55,985 nt of DNA from Oscillospiraceae bacterium (lineage in GTDB: Bacteria; Bacillota; Clostridia; Oscillospirales; Acutalibacteraceae). The translations under genes and the position numbers were made by a program. The notes under the pieces are model-generated. The model saw nothing but the letters and a program-made list of their open reading frames with translations. It had not been told where the DNA came from and made no database searches. Shown in pieces: positions 34,778-43,879 of this stretch. Position 1 is the stretch's first letter, and each line of letters starts with the position of its first letter. The stretch spans positions 1 to 55,985 of the forward strand of contig SVPQ01000014.1 in the NCBI GenBank assembly GCA_015065845.1. The letters are read 5' to 3'.

Positions 34778-35632
34778 TTATTCGTTATCAAAAATTTTAA
34801 TAAGCTTCTTTAAATCTTCATCATCAAAGAATTCAATTTCAATAGCACCTTTTTTAGTTGATTTTGTAACTCTTACTTTTCTTTGTAAAACATCACTTAA
34901 AGCGAGTTCAACTTCATCATAATAAGGATTTCTCTTTTTTGTCTTTTTACCCGTAGGTTCTGTTTTTATTTGTTTTCTTGCAAGTCTTTCGGTTTCTCTT
35001 ACAGAAATATCTTCTTTAATAACTAACTTTGCAAGTTCAATTTTTGCTTTATCGTCTTCTAAAGTAAGTAATGCTCTTGCGTGACCAGCAGAAAGTTCTT
35101 TTCCTGACACCATTTTTATAATTTCTTCAGGTAATGTAAGAAGTCTTAATGCGTTAGCAATTGCAGGACGGGAAGCACCAACAAGGTTTGAAATTTCTTC
35201 TTGTGTGTAGTCATACTTTTCAGAAAGTTCTTTATAACCTAACGCTTCTTCAATAGGGTCTAAATCTTCTCGTTGTAAGTTTTCTACAAGAGCAAGTTCT
35301 GCTACCTGTGCATCAGTTAATTCTTTTATAACAACAGGAACTTCTGTAAGACCTGCCATTCTTGATGCTCTCCAGCGTCTTTCACCTGCTACTAACTGAT
35401 AACTGCCATCTGGCATCGGGCGTACTAAAAGCGGTTGAATAACACCGTGAAGTTCAATACTGTGTGAAAGTTCTGCCAGTGCTTCTTCATCAAAGTTTTT
35501 TCGCGGTTGATTTTTATTAGGTTCAATTTCTGAAAGTTTTAATTTCACTGCACTTGAAGAACCAAGTTCTTCAGTTGAGTTATCAATAAGAAGTGCTTCT
35601 AAACCCTTGCCTAAACCTTTTTTCTTTGCCAT
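34778..35632 (-). CDS. parB: chromosome partitioning protein ParB (Spo0J)
   Basis: ParB is a CTP-binding clamp that loads at parS sites and organises origin DNA. The 284-aa protein has the N-terminal CTPase domain with LSEIEPNKNQPRKNFDEEAL near residue 33 and VAGERRWRASRMAGL near 80, a central helix-turn-helix (YDTQEEISNLVGASRPAIANALRLL-type region near 145-170) and a C-terminal dimerisation domain. It follows parA by 12 bp, with AAGGAG before the ATG. No parS palindrome was recognised in this window. Confidence 0.95.
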   Translation of the reverse strand: MAKKKGLGKGLEALLIDNSTEELGSSSAVKLKLSEIEPNKNQPRKNFDEEALAELSHSIELHGVIQPLLVRPMPDGSYQLVAGERRWRASRMAGLTEVPVVIKELTDAQVAELALVENLQREDLDPIEEALGYKELSEKYDYTQEEISNLVGASRPAIANALRLLTLPEEIIKMVSGKELSAGHARALLTLEDDKAKIELAKLVIKEDISVRETERLARKQIKTEPTGKKTKKRNPYYDEVELALSDVLQRKVRVTKSTKKGAIEIEFFDDEDLKKLIKIFDNE

Positions 35633-35644
35633 ATATAATACTCC

Positions 35645-36409
35645 TTATTTCTGCATCTTTAAAAATTCTTCTGCTAAATTGTTGTAACTTTCTGCACCTT
35701 TTGAACCACGGTCATAATAAAGAACAGGTTCACCGAAAGATGGTGCTTCAGAAAGACGGACATTTCTTGGAATAACTGTTGCGTAAACTTTTTTAGGGAA
35801 GAAGTTTTTAACCTCATCAACAACTTGTTGAGTTAAGTTAAGTCTTCCGTCATACATTGTAAGTAAAACGCCTTCTAATTCGAGGTATTCGTTATAAAGT
35901 CTTTTAACAGTTCTCACTGTTGCCATAAGTTGTGAAAGACCTTCAAGTGCATAATATTCACACTGAATAGGCACAATAAATGAATCAGAAGCATTAAGTG
36001 CGTTTATAGTAATTAACCCTAAAGATGGTGGACAATCAAAGAAAACAAAATCGTAATTTTCCTGAATAGGTGCAATTGCCTTTTTTAATAAAGACTCTCT
36101 ACCTTCTAAGGTTGCCATTTCAAGTTCAGCACCCGCTAAATTCATATTTGACGGAATAACATCAACGCCCTGATATTTAGTTTTGATTACTGCATTTTTA
36201 GCTTCTTCTGAATTTATTAATAGTTCATAAGATGTAGCGGTAAGACCTTTTCGCTGAATACCGTAACCACTTGTTGTGTTACCCTGTGGGTCAATATCTA
36301 TAAGCAAAACTTTTTTGCCCATAGCACCTAAAGCGGCAACTAAGTTTACGGCACTTGTTGTCTTACCAACGCCACCTTTCTGATTAACAATAGAAATAAT
36401 TTTTGCCAT
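35645..36409 (-). CDS. parA: chromosome partitioning ATPase ParA (Soj)
   Basis: The 254-aa protein is a deviant-Walker ATPase that binds DNA and moves ParB-parS complexes. The P-loop KGGVGKTT is at residues 11-18 with the signature Lys, the Walker B segment FVFFDCPPSLG lies near 118, and PIQCEYYALEGLSQL near 140. ATG at 36409 with GGAGAATT just before is selected; the open frame extends 49 codons further upstream but through AT-rich promoter-like DNA. It heads the parA-parB-serS-rlmB unit, an order common close to oriC in Clostridia. Confidence 0.96.
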   Translation of the reverse strand: MAKIISIVNQKGGVGKTTSAVNLVAALGAMGKKVLLIDIDPQGNTTSGYGIQRKGLTATSYELLINSEEAKNAVIKTKYQGVDVIPSNMNLAGAELEMATLEGRESLLKKAIAPIQENYDFVFFDCPPSLGLITINALNASDSFIVPIQCEYYALEGLSQLMATVRTVKRLYNEYLELEGVLLTMYDGRLNLTQQVVDEVKNFFPKKVYATVIPRNVRLSEAPSFGEPVLYYDRGSKGAESYNNLAEEFLKMQK

Positions 36410-36598
36410 TTTAATTCTCCTTCCAAAAAGAATTAACACATAATTTTCCATATTACTATAATTAAAATATATTATAACATAAGAGTAACGAAAATGGAAT
36501 AGAATAAAACAAAAAATTCGATGTTTTTTTGCAAAATATTCAACAAATTTTATCACATTTCAGGATTTATATTTTTACATTCCAAATCAACAAAACTC

Positions 36599-36627
36599 TT
36601 GACAATAAAGATAGTTATATGTATAAT
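36599..36627 (+). promoter_or_regulatory. consensus promoter of tRNA-Thr
   Basis: TTGACA (36599-36604), a 17-nt spacer and TATAAT (36622-36627), both perfect hexamers. Transcription starts about 15 nt before the tRNA. Confidence 0.92.
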
Positions 36628-36648
36628 AACTGTGCAATTAAATATTGT

Positions 36649-36724
<76 letters not shown>

Positions 36725-36758
36725 AAAAATTCCGTACACGCAAGTGTGCGGAATTTTT
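36725..36758 (+). terminator. terminator of tRNA-Thr
   Basis: AAAAATTCCG pairs with CGGAATTTTT, with an inner ACAC/GTGT pair around GCAA, directly after the CCA end. Confidence 0.88.
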
Positions 36759-36818
36759 CGTGTATTATTTATCAAATCTCCCTTCAACTTTATATAATAT
36801 AAAAGTTATACCTTCTTC

Positions 36819-36847
36819 TTGCACAATCCGCATTTTCATGCTAAAAT
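36819..36847 (+). promoter_or_regulatory. promoter of the 184-aa membrane protein gene
   Basis: TTGCAC (36819-36824), a 17-nt spacer and TAAAAT (36842-36847), 30 bp before the ATG. Confidence 0.6.
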
Positions 36848-36876
36848 AGTAATAACTCAAGAGGGAGATTGGCGAT

Positions 36877-37431
36877 ATGCTTAACATCAAACGAAACGAC
36901 GAGCAAATAATTATAAAAGGCAACAATTCACGCAACATAATCTGTATCATTATGGCATCTATTATGTCCATTACCGGAATTTTTGTTATTGCTGGTTTAC
37001 TTCCCTTAGAAAACAATCACACATCAGAAGATATTTTCGTTTTAGTTTTTGTGATAATATGGGAAGTATTATCAGTCTTCGCAGTTTTTAAATGGATAAA
37101 CGAATACAGCAAATATATCACTATAACAGATAAAACTATTTCTTGTTTTGCTTTATTCAAAAAAGAAGTAGTACAATGGTGTGATGTTAAGGATTGGGGA
37201 TTATCTTATCATGGTAATGGCACTCCAGGTAGTAATATCTATCATTTATATTTTTCAAAAAGTGTTTTTGAAGAAAAAAATGAATGCAAGAAAAAACTTA
37301 AAGGTAAATATCTGAAATTTGATGTATATGAACCCGATTACGAAAAAGTTGTCAATGAAATCATGGCTTTTTGTGAGAAACAAACTTCAGTAACTCCGTT
37401 TATCGGTAAAAATAAATTTCACATAATATAA
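36877..37431 (+). CDS. hypothetical two-TM protein with PH-like domain
   Basis: The 184-aa product has two transmembrane helices at residues about 22-44 and 52-73. A soluble part follows in which YITITDKTISCFALFKKEVVQWCDV looks like the strand pattern of bacterial PH-type (DUF-level) membrane proteins. I cannot assign a function. GAGGGAG precedes the ATG, and the gene has its own promoter and a terminator right after the stop. It is convergent with the next gene. Confidence 0.65.
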   Translation: MLNIKRNDEQIIIKGNNSRNIICIIMASIMSITGIFVIAGLLPLENNHTSEDIFVLVFVIIWEVLSVFAVFKWINEYSKYITITDKTISCFALFKKEVVQWCDVKDWGLSYHGNGTPGSNIYHLYFSKSVFEEKNECKKKLKGKYLKFDVYEPDYEKVVNEIMAFCEKQTSVTPFIGKNKFHII

Positions 37432-37438
37432 AACCAAC

Positions 37439-37474
37439 AAAAACGGTCACTCCTCTTACAGAGTGACCGTTTTT
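37439..37474. terminator. bidirectional terminator between convergent membrane protein genes
   Basis: AAAAACGGTCACTC pairs with GAGTGACCGTTTTT around an 8-nt loop, with A/T runs on both sides. Confidence 0.9.
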
Positions 37475-37479
37475 ATAAA

Positions 37480-38514
37480 TCATTCAATAACTTTTGAAAC
37501 TTTCATTGATTCAAGATTCTGGTTTACATATTTTCTTAAAAAAGCATACGGACCTGTTAGTAACGAAACTGTCGCAATACACACTACAAAAAACCAGAAG
37601 AAGCTTTCCATATACATTGATTTTTCTACTAAAAGAACCTTCGCAACAACCATAAATTTCTCTGAAAATGCTTGCAACTCAAATTCCAAACCCTTTTTAA
37701 TAAAATATCTTATAACCAAAACAATACAAGAAAAAAACGCCATCAAAGGGTAACCGACTACATAACCAATTGGTTGACAAACGCAAAGAGAAACCACACC
37801 TGATTTACACAACTTACCACCAAACCAATTATAGCATCTCTCAGAAAACAATCCTACAAAAACGGGTGCAAGAGCACAACACGACGCTATTATCACTATT
37901 CCATCCAAGGAAAGTAAACTAGCACCCCAAAACAATCCGTTCCACAAACAAAACGCTCCAAATGTTGTCCCCAACAAACCACCTACAGTACCACGAACAA
38001 GATTGTTTTTTGGCTTCGGTGTAGCTTCTGTTTTTTCTGCATCTGTGTCTGATAAATCTTGAACACAATCACTATGCACTTTATGTACAAATCCATTTCT
38101 CATTACAATTTTAGTTTCACTCTCATTGTTTATAGACTCTGAACATTCCGCACAATTTTCTAAACCGATAACACAATTTTCTTTCAATTTCGGAAGAATA
38201 ATCTCCAAGAAACTTTTTATTTTAGACATAGCTGCAATCGGAATTATACCGCGAATTTCTTTGAAAGTGAGTTGTATTCCATCTTCGAAAATTTCATAAT
38301 CTGAAACACTAAATTTTTTCTTCAAATCAAGAGTTTTTAAAATTTCAGCAACTTTTTCATCTCCGTATGCCTTACAAGATACAGAGAGAATTTTTATATC
38401 AAAACCCTCAACAACAGTCACCATATAACCATCAATTTCCCCGTAAACAAAATCTTTTGAGATTTTCATTCCCTTTTCTTTCGCATACTTTTTCAAGCTT
38501 GGTCCAACAAACAT
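37480..38514 (-). CDS. hypothetical membrane protein with Cys/His cluster
   Basis: The 344-aa protein is not one I recognise. Residues 1-165 are soluble. A C-x2-C pair in ENCAECSE and a later HKVHSDC segment suggest a small zinc-binding ribbon near residues 118-150. The C-terminal half has about four hydrophobic segments rich in Gly, Cys and Leu (GTVGGLLGTTFGAFCLWNGLFWG, IVIIASCCALAPVFVGLF), then FFWFFVVCIATVSLLTG. ATG at 38514 follows GGGGAG at 6 nt and replaces a longer frame whose extension covers AT-rich leader. A 12-bp hairpin lies in the leader at 38569-38610. Confidence 0.65.
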   Translation of the reverse strand: MFVGPSLKKYAKEKGMKISKDFVYGEIDGYMVTVVEGFDIKILSVSCKAYGDEKVAEILKTLDLKKKFSVSDYEIFEDGIQLTFKEIRGIIPIAAMSKIKSFLEIILPKLKENCVIGLENCAECSESINNESETKIVMRNGFVHKVHSDCVQDLSDTDAEKTEATPKPKNNLVRGTVGGLLGTTFGAFCLWNGLFWGASLLSLDGIVIIASCCALAPVFVGLFSERCYNWFGGKLCKSGVVSLCVCQPIGYVVGYPLMAFFSCIVLVIRYFIKKGLEFELQAFSEKFMVVAKVLLVEKSMYMESFFWFFVVCIATVSLLTGPYAFLRKYVNQNLESMKVSKVIE

Positions 38515-38568
38515 AAAAAACTCCCCTTTTTCTTTTATTCTACCATAACAAACAATCCCTGACAATAA

Positions 38569-38610
38569 AAAACAACTTGTCAATTTACTTGAAAATCAAC
38601 AAGTTGTTTT
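38569..38610 (-). promoter_or_regulatory. inverted repeat in a divergent promoter region
   Basis: AAAACAACTTGT (38569-38580) is exactly inverted at 38599-38610. Read on the minus strand, the hairpin is followed by a T run, so it could act as an attenuator ahead of the 344-aa membrane protein gene, or be an operator between the two divergent genes. Confidence 0.4.
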
Positions 38611-38648
38611 AGATATTTTAAACAATCACTCAAGTATTTTCAAAACCA

Positions 38649-38677
38649 TTGACCATTTCTCAATTTCACAGTATAAT
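38649..38677 (+). promoter_or_regulatory. promoter of the permuted GH3 gene
   Basis: TTGACC (38649-38654), a 17-nt spacer and TATAAT (38672-38677), 30 bp before the ATG. Confidence 0.8.
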
Positions 38678-38707
38678 AATATAAGCAACCAAAAGGGGTG
38701 TAAAACA

Positions 38708-41131
38708 ATGAACTCAGAACAGATAAAAAGAAAACTTTTCAATCTCGTCGGCAAAGCAATCAACAGTATTGCACAAAATGAAGCGGGCAACACAAGCGAC
38801 ATTCCAAAAACTATTACAGATGGTGCACCAGAACTTATTTGTAAAGCAGCAATTGAAGGTTCTGTGCTTTTAAGGAATGATGATGTTTTACCATTTAAAA
38901 AGTCAGACAAAATTTCTGTTTTTGGCAGATGTCAGTACGACTGGTTTTATGTTGGCTACGGCTCAGGTGGCGATGTTATAAAACCATACACTGTAAGTTT
39001 AATTGAAGGTCTTGAGAATTCAGGAGCAAATTTAAACAAGCCTTTAAAAGAAAAATACAAAGAATGGTGTCACAAAAACCCACCTGACCACGGTTTCTGG
39101 GGACATTGGCCACATTATTATAACGAAATGCCGATTACAGAAGATGAAATTAAAAATTTCAGCAACGATTCAGAATGTGCAGTAGTTATAATTGGTCGTT
39201 CCGCAGGTGAAGACAGAGAAAACTACTTAAAAGAAGGCAGTTACTTACTTACACAAGATGAAAAAAATCTTATAAACAATGTAACAAAACACTTTAAAAA
39301 GACTGCAATTTTACTCAACACTGGTAATGTTATAAGCCTTTATGACATCAATTTAATAGATAGTGACATAGCAATTCTTATGTGCTGGCAAGGCGGTATG
39401 GAAAGTGGTAATTCAGTTGCCAAAATGCTTTTAGGCGAAGAGTCTCCAAGCGGTAAATTAACTGATACTATTGCTTACAATTATGAAGATTACCCATGCA
39501 GTGAAAACTTTGGTTACAAAGAATACACAAACTATGTAGAAGATATTTTTGTCGGTTACCGCTACTTTGAAACATTCCAGAAAGAAAAGGTTTTATATCC
39601 TTTCGGCTTTGGTCTTACTTACACTACATTCAAACAAGAATTTTTAAGTGCAGAGTTAATTAACGATGAAATCACTTTACAAGTTAAAGTTACAAACACA
39701 GGTAATTTTAAATGTAAAGATATTGTACAGGTTTATGTTAATGCACCCCAAGGTAAATTAGGCAAAGCAGAAAAGGCACTTGTTGGTTTTAACAAAACCA
39801 AAGAATTAGCACCCGATGAAAGTGATATAGTAACAATTAAGTTCCCTCTTTACTACTGTTCATCTTACGATGATAGTGGTAAAACAGGAAATAAATCGTG
39901 TTATGTGTTAGAAAGCGGAATTTACAATCTTTCTGTAGGAAACAATGTCCGTGATACTGTAAATGTTTGGAACTTTACAGTTGAAAACCTTAAGATTATC
40001 GACACTTTAAGCGAGGTTTGCGCTCCTAAAAATAAGTTCCAGAGAATGATTGCTACAACAAATGAGAATGGGGAACTCGTTGAAGATTTCGAAAACACAC
40101 CACTCTCCACAACAAATTTACGAGATATTATACTAAAAAAACTGCCTGATGAAATCGCGTACACAGGCGACAAAGGTATAAAATTAACAGATGTAAAATC
40201 AGGTAAAAACACGCTTGATGAATTTATTGCTCAACTTAACACAACAGAATTAGAAGCAATTTCCCGTGGGCATTATACAATGGATAGTCCTTTGGGTAAT
40301 AAAGGTAATGCGGGTGCATTCGGTGGAGTAACACAGAGTTTAAGGGCAAAAAAAGTACCTGCAATAGTTACAACAGACGGGCCTTCAGGTATAAGAATCC
40401 GTTCTTGCTGTTCACTTCTTCCTAATGGTACTGCCTTAGCTTGTACCTGGAACACGAAGTTAATAACAGAACTTTACACTCTTATTGGTAACGAAATGAA
40501 AGAAAAAGGTTCAGATGTTCTTTTAGCACCCGGTATGAATATTCACAGAAGTATGCTCTGTGGCAGAAACTTTGAATATTTTTCAGAAGACCCTATTATA
40601 AGCGGTAAAATTGCAAGTGCGGTTGTCAGCGGTGTTCAGAGTGCCGGTGTTTCAGCCTGTCCTAAACATTTTGCCTGTAACAATCAGGAAACTAACAGAA
40701 CATATAACGATTCACGCGTTTCCGAAAGAGCATTAAGAGAGATTTATTTAAAAGGTTTTGAAATCTGTGTAAAAGAAGCGAAACCACTTAATATAATGAC
40801 TTCTTACAACAAAATCAACGGTGTATGGGGACATTACCATTACGAACTCTGCACTATGATTTTAAGAAATGAATGGGGTTATGAAGGCAACATTATGACT
40901 GACTGGTGGATGAGAAGTGCAAACAGTCACGAATTCCCACAACTAAGAGATAACGCGTACAGAGTACGAGCAGGTGTTGATGTTTTAATGCCCGGTGGCA
41001 AACGAACAGGCAGAAAGAAACCTGACGGAACATTACTTGAAACTTACAAAAAAGAAAATGGAATCACTTTGGGTGAAATGCAGAAAACTGCAAAGAATGT
41101 TTTAAATTTTTGTCTGAAGTTGAATAAATAA
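38708..41131 (+). CDS. circularly permuted GH3 beta-glucosidase
   Basis: This 807-aa GH3 enzyme has its domains in reversed order. Residues about 40-240 are the alpha/beta sandwich that is normally second (EGSVLLRNDDVLPF, VVIIGRSAGEDREN). The FVGYRYFET and YPFGFGLTYTTF region and the fibronectin-like domain (DIVQVYVNAPQGKLGKAEKALVGF) come next. The (beta/alpha)8 catalytic domain follows at about 510-807, with TTDGPSGIRIR, GRNFEYFSEDP, KHFACNNQE and nucleophile Asp in IMTDWWMRS. This permutation is known from ruminal clostridia such as Ruminococcus albus. There is no signal peptide. It is a single gene with its own promoter and terminator. GGGGTG precedes the ATG. Confidence 0.93.
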   Translation: MNSEQIKRKLFNLVGKAINSIAQNEAGNTSDIPKTITDGAPELICKAAIEGSVLLRNDDVLPFKKSDKISVFGRCQYDWFYVGYGSGGDVIKPYTVSLIEGLENSGANLNKPLKEKYKEWCHKNPPDHGFWGHWPHYYNEMPITEDEIKNFSNDSECAVVIIGRSAGEDRENYLKEGSYLLTQDEKNLINNVTKHFKKTAILLNTGNVISLYDINLIDSDIAILMCWQGGMESGNSVAKMLLGEESPSGKLTDTIAYNYEDYPCSENFGYKEYTNYVEDIFVGYRYFETFQKEKVLYPFGFGLTYTTFKQEFLSAELINDEITLQVKVTNTGNFKCKDIVQVYVNAPQGKLGKAEKALVGFNKTKELAPDESDIVTIKFPLYYCSSYDDSGKTGNKSCYVLESGIYNLSVGNNVRDTVNVWNFTVENLKIIDTLSEVCAPKNKFQRMIATTNENGELVEDFENTPLSTTNLRDIILKKLPDEIAYTGDKGIKLTDVKSGKNTLDEFIAQLNTTELEAISRGHYTMDSPLGNKGNAGAFGGVTQSLRAKKVPAIVTTDGPSGIRIRSCCSLLPNGTALACTWNTKLITELYTLIGNEMKEKGSDVLLAPGMNIHRSMLCGRNFEYFSEDPIISGKIASAVVSGVQSAGVSACPKHFACNNQETNRTYNDSRVSERALREIYLKGFEICVKEAKPLNIMTSYNKINGVWGHYHYELCTMILRNEWGYEGNIMTDWWMRSANSHEFPQLRDNAYRVRAGVDVLMPGGKRTGRKKPDGTLLETYKKENGITLGEMQKTAKNVLNFCLKLNK

Positions 41132-41132
41132 C

Positions 41133-41166
41133 AAAAAACCGATAACTTTCGAGTTATCGGTTTTTT
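41133..41166. terminator. bidirectional terminator after permuted GH3
   Basis: AAAAAACCGATAACT pairs with AGTTATCGGTTTTTT around a 4-nt loop. It also lies just past the end of the convergent transporter gene. Confidence 0.92.
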
Positions 41167-41180
41167 GTTATTTACATCGT

Positions 41181-42650
41181 TTAATTATAATTAATATTAA
41201 CCATCAGAAGCATCATAAGTACCGAGAAAATAAACTCACCTACGAACAACTTCCAACTCCATTTAAGCCATTTTGTGTAAGATACACCCACTAAACCAAT
41301 TGCAATAATCATTATACCGCTTGTAGGATATAAAAGGTTAGTAAAACCATCTGCAAAGCAGAAAGTTGTTACAATCGACTGACGGGTAATACCGACTAAA
41401 TCTGAAAGTGGTGCAACGAGTGGCATAATTAAAAATGCTTTTGCAGTACCACTACCAATGAAAAATTCAAGGAAAGCAATAAGTAAGAACAAAAGAATTA
41501 TTGCAACAGCTGGAGAAACGCCCTGAATTAAATTATAAACATAAAAGAGAATTGTGTGCATTATTTTTGCTTCTGCAAGAATATAAGAAATTGCAATAAC
41601 AAATATAACAACCGGAATTACCGGTGCAATAGTTTTAGTGCCTTGTAAGAAACTTTTAAAAAGTTCTTTACCTTTAAGCCCTGTAAAATAACCTGAAAGA
41701 ATACCACCAAGAGTAAAAAGAATAGCCATTGCCGGAAGTGAAAGCCCACCACCTAAATCAAGTGCAAAATCTACTGCTACTGCAACAAGGTCAATAAGCA
41801 TACAAATTAAAAAAGCCTTTGCACCCTTTTTAGTTTCCTGATTATTGAGCACTGCTTCCATATCTTCAATTTTATATTTTTCTCTTAAAGCTTTGTCAGA
41901 TTCATAAACCAACGATTTTTTAGGATTTTTCTCGATTTTTTTCGCATACAAGAAAAGGAATGCAAAAAGAATAAGATAAACTCCTATAAACACTACAAGT
42001 CTTAATGAAAGACCTGAAAATACTTCTAAACCCGCAAGTTTCTGAACAGTTGCAACATTAAACGGGTTAAATGTTGCAGCAGTAAAACCCCACGCAATTG
42101 AAACAAGACTTAGCCCTAAACCAACTAAAGAATCCCACCCTAAAGCAAGTGACACAGCAACCGCAATCGGCACCAGCGTTACAGACTCTTCTAAAATACC
42201 TGCAATAGAACTAAGAGCCATACAAAAGAAAATAATAATTGCCATTAAAGTATATTTTCTTTTACTGAACTTGTTTATTAAAACTGCCATTATGTATTTT
42301 AAAACGCCGCATTTATCCAAAATCAAAAATGCACCGCCAATTAAAACAACCATAACGATTATTAAAATACCTGTACCTGCGTTAGTGCTTGTAAAACAAA
42401 GCAATGGTGCTAAAAGAATTTTCCATATCGGCATTTTGTAATCGTTTAATTCTTTGTAAGTACCCTCTACAATCTGCTCGTAACCATTTTTTTCAATAAC
42501 ATCATATTCACCACGAGGTAACACCTGCGTAAGAACACCGACAAATGCCATAATTATCACAAGTGCAGAAATAATAGCAATAACCGTCTTTTTATCAAGC
42601 GAAATACCTAGTTCTTTATTTTCAGTACTCATATTTTCTTTATCACTCAT
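41181..42650 (-). CDS. YfcC family basic amino acid/dicarboxylate-type transporter
   Basis: The 489-aa integral membrane protein has about twelve hydrophobic segments and the LPRGEYD segment near residue 47, followed by FTSTNAGTGILIIVMVVLIGGAFLILDKCG, GILEESVTLVPIAVAVSLALGWDSLVGLG and GSGTAKAFLIMPLVAPLSDLVGITRQ. These are typical of YfcC/DcuC-like carriers, some of which are annotated as arginine or ornithine antiporters. Its start overlaps the stop of the cyclodeaminase gene by one base (TAATG), so the pair is translated together. The partner suggests an ornithine or arginine substrate. Confidence 0.83.
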   Translation of the reverse strand: MSDKENMSTENKELGISLDKKTVIAIISALVIIMAFVGVLTQVLPRGEYDVIEKNGYEQIVEGTYKELNDYKMPIWKILLAPLLCFTSTNAGTGILIIVMVVLIGGAFLILDKCGVLKYIMAVLINKFSKRKYTLMAIIIFFCMALSSIAGILEESVTLVPIAVAVSLALGWDSLVGLGLSLVSIAWGFTAATFNPFNVATVQKLAGLEVFSGLSLRLVVFIGVYLILFAFLFLYAKKIEKNPKKSLVYESDKALREKYKIEDMEAVLNNQETKKGAKAFLICMLIDLVAVAVDFALDLGGGLSLPAMAILFTLGGILSGYFTGLKGKELFKSFLQGTKTIAPVIPVVIFVIAISYILAEAKIMHTILFYVYNLIQGVSPAVAIILLFLLIAFLEFFIGSGTAKAFLIMPLVAPLSDLVGITRQSIVTTFCFADGFTNLLYPTSGIMIIAIGLVGVSYTKWLKWSWKLFVGEFIFSVLMMLLMVNINYN

Positions 42651-43732
42651 TATTTTAAATTCCTTTCAAGATGCACTAAAAAGTCCTGAATATTTGTAAC
42701 AAGTCCTTTAACAGAGAGCGAACCTCTGTCGTGCAACTTATTAACTGCGAATTCTGAAATATCTACGCTATAAATATACACTGGTCGGATTTCTCCGCCT
42801 ACGACACAATAAGATGGTGTCATATTACCCGTAGCGATTGTGTGAAGTTGTGTAGCAAGTGCAATAACAGTTGTTGCTTTTTTTGTATGTTCACGCATTT
42901 TATCCTGTGAATCATAAACACTGTGAACAACTTCAGGAAGAGGACCATCATCACGGATAGAACCTGCTAAAACAAACGGCACATCATTTTTTACGAGTGC
43001 TGACATAATACCGTCTTCAATTTTATTCTCTTCAATAAATTTCTTGATTGAACCTGCTTTTCTTACAAGATTTATAGTATGAAGATGATTATAATGACCA
43101 TCTTTCATAAGTTTCTTAGTGTAAATATCCTGACCTAAGCCTGTGTGAAATACAGAAGCCTCAAGGTCGTGAGTTGCAAGAGCATTCCCTGCAAAAAGAG
43201 CATGACAATAACCCCTTTTTATAAGATTTGCCATTGCATTTCTGCTATCGTTATCAAAAGCACACGCAGGGCCTAACACCCAGACGATATGACCATTATC
43301 TCTGTCATTTTTTAAAATCTCGTAAAGATTGTCATATTCGCGGGAGAATGATGTTTCTCTTGACTGACCAGTTCTGAATGCAAAAGTTGAGTCGTGTTTT
43401 TCATCATCTTCAACTGCTTTAAAACAATCAGCATTCACAAAAACACCTGTGCTACCATCATCATGACGACCAACTACAACTTCATCGCCCTCTTGTACCC
43501 TTCTTGGTTCGGTAACAACAGGTTCACCATCTTTAATAACAATTACAGAATCCATACGGCTTTCCTTTATCATTTTCCATTCGCCGTTGATTTTGAAATA
43601 TTCAGGGTAAATTGTTGTTGCATAAAAATTAATTGGTAAATAATTTTTACCCGCTTTTTCTGTCTTTACATCTGGTGCTGAAATAAAAGGTTCTTTTGTA
43701 AAATCAGGTTCTATGTATTTTGGAAACTTCAT
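42650..43732 (-). CDS. archaeal-type ornithine cyclodeaminase (LOR/SDH domain family)
   Basis: The 360-aa product matches the LOR/SDH family (TIGR00300 type), characterised in archaea as an NAD-dependent ornithine cyclodeaminase that turns ornithine into proline and ammonia. Key segments are RRVQEGDEVVVGRHDDG in the N-terminal domain, and the Rossmann-like stretch VWVLGPACAFDNDSRNAMANLIKRGYCHALFAGNALATHDLEA, in which GNALATHDLE is diagnostic, followed by SVFHTGLGQD and VLAGSIRDDGPLPEV. It is unrelated to the mu-crystallin-type enzyme. It is co-translated with the YfcC-type carrier and has its own promoter at 43785-43813. Ornithine fermentation is an inference from the pair. Confidence 0.78.
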   Translation of the reverse strand: MKFPKYIEPDFTKEPFISAPDVKTEKAGKNYLPINFYATTIYPEYFKINGEWKMIKESRMDSVIVIKDGEPVVTEPRRVQEGDEVVVGRHDDGSTGVFVNADCFKAVEDDEKHDSTFAFRTGQSRETSFSREYDNLYEILKNDRDNGHIVWVLGPACAFDNDSRNAMANLIKRGYCHALFAGNALATHDLEASVFHTGLGQDIYTKKLMKDGHYNHLHTINLVRKAGSIKKFIEENKIEDGIMSALVKNDVPFVLAGSIRDDGPLPEVVHSVYDSQDKMREHTKKATTVIALATQLHTIATGNMTPSYCVVGGEIRPVYIYSVDISEFAVNKLHDRGSLSVKGLVTNIQDFLVHLERNLK

Positions 43733-43784
43733 TTTCTACTCCTTTGGAATTTTTATTAATATATAACATCAAACAATCTTTGTC

Positions 43785-43813
43785 ATTATAACATAACTAA
43801 AGCTTTTTTACAA
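43785..43813 (-). promoter_or_regulatory. promoter of the cyclodeaminase-transporter operon
   Basis: Minus-strand TTGTAA (43808-43813), a 17-nt spacer and TATAAT (43785-43790). The -35 lies only 6 bp from that of the divergent trmB promoter. Confidence 0.65.
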
Positions 43814-43819
43814 TATTAA

Positions 43820-43848
43820 TTGACAAATGCTTTTCAGATATCTATAAT
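43820..43848 (+). promoter_or_regulatory. promoter of trmB
   Basis: TTGACA (43820-43825), a 17-nt spacer and TATAAT (43843-43848), perfect hexamers. Transcription starts near 43855, so the ATG at 43820 cannot be used. Confidence 0.88.
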
Positions 43849-43879
43849 ATCTATATATTTTATATTTCGTGAGGTAATT

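Noticed and set aside
34778-36409. parS site near parAB
   Set aside because: I looked for the TGTTTCACGTGAAACA palindrome or close variants and did not recognise one.
36410-36556. N-terminal extension of ParA
   Set aside because: The extra 49 codons encode a Phe/Tyr-rich stretch unlike any ParA, and the ATG at 36409 has a good binding site directly ahead of the conserved start.
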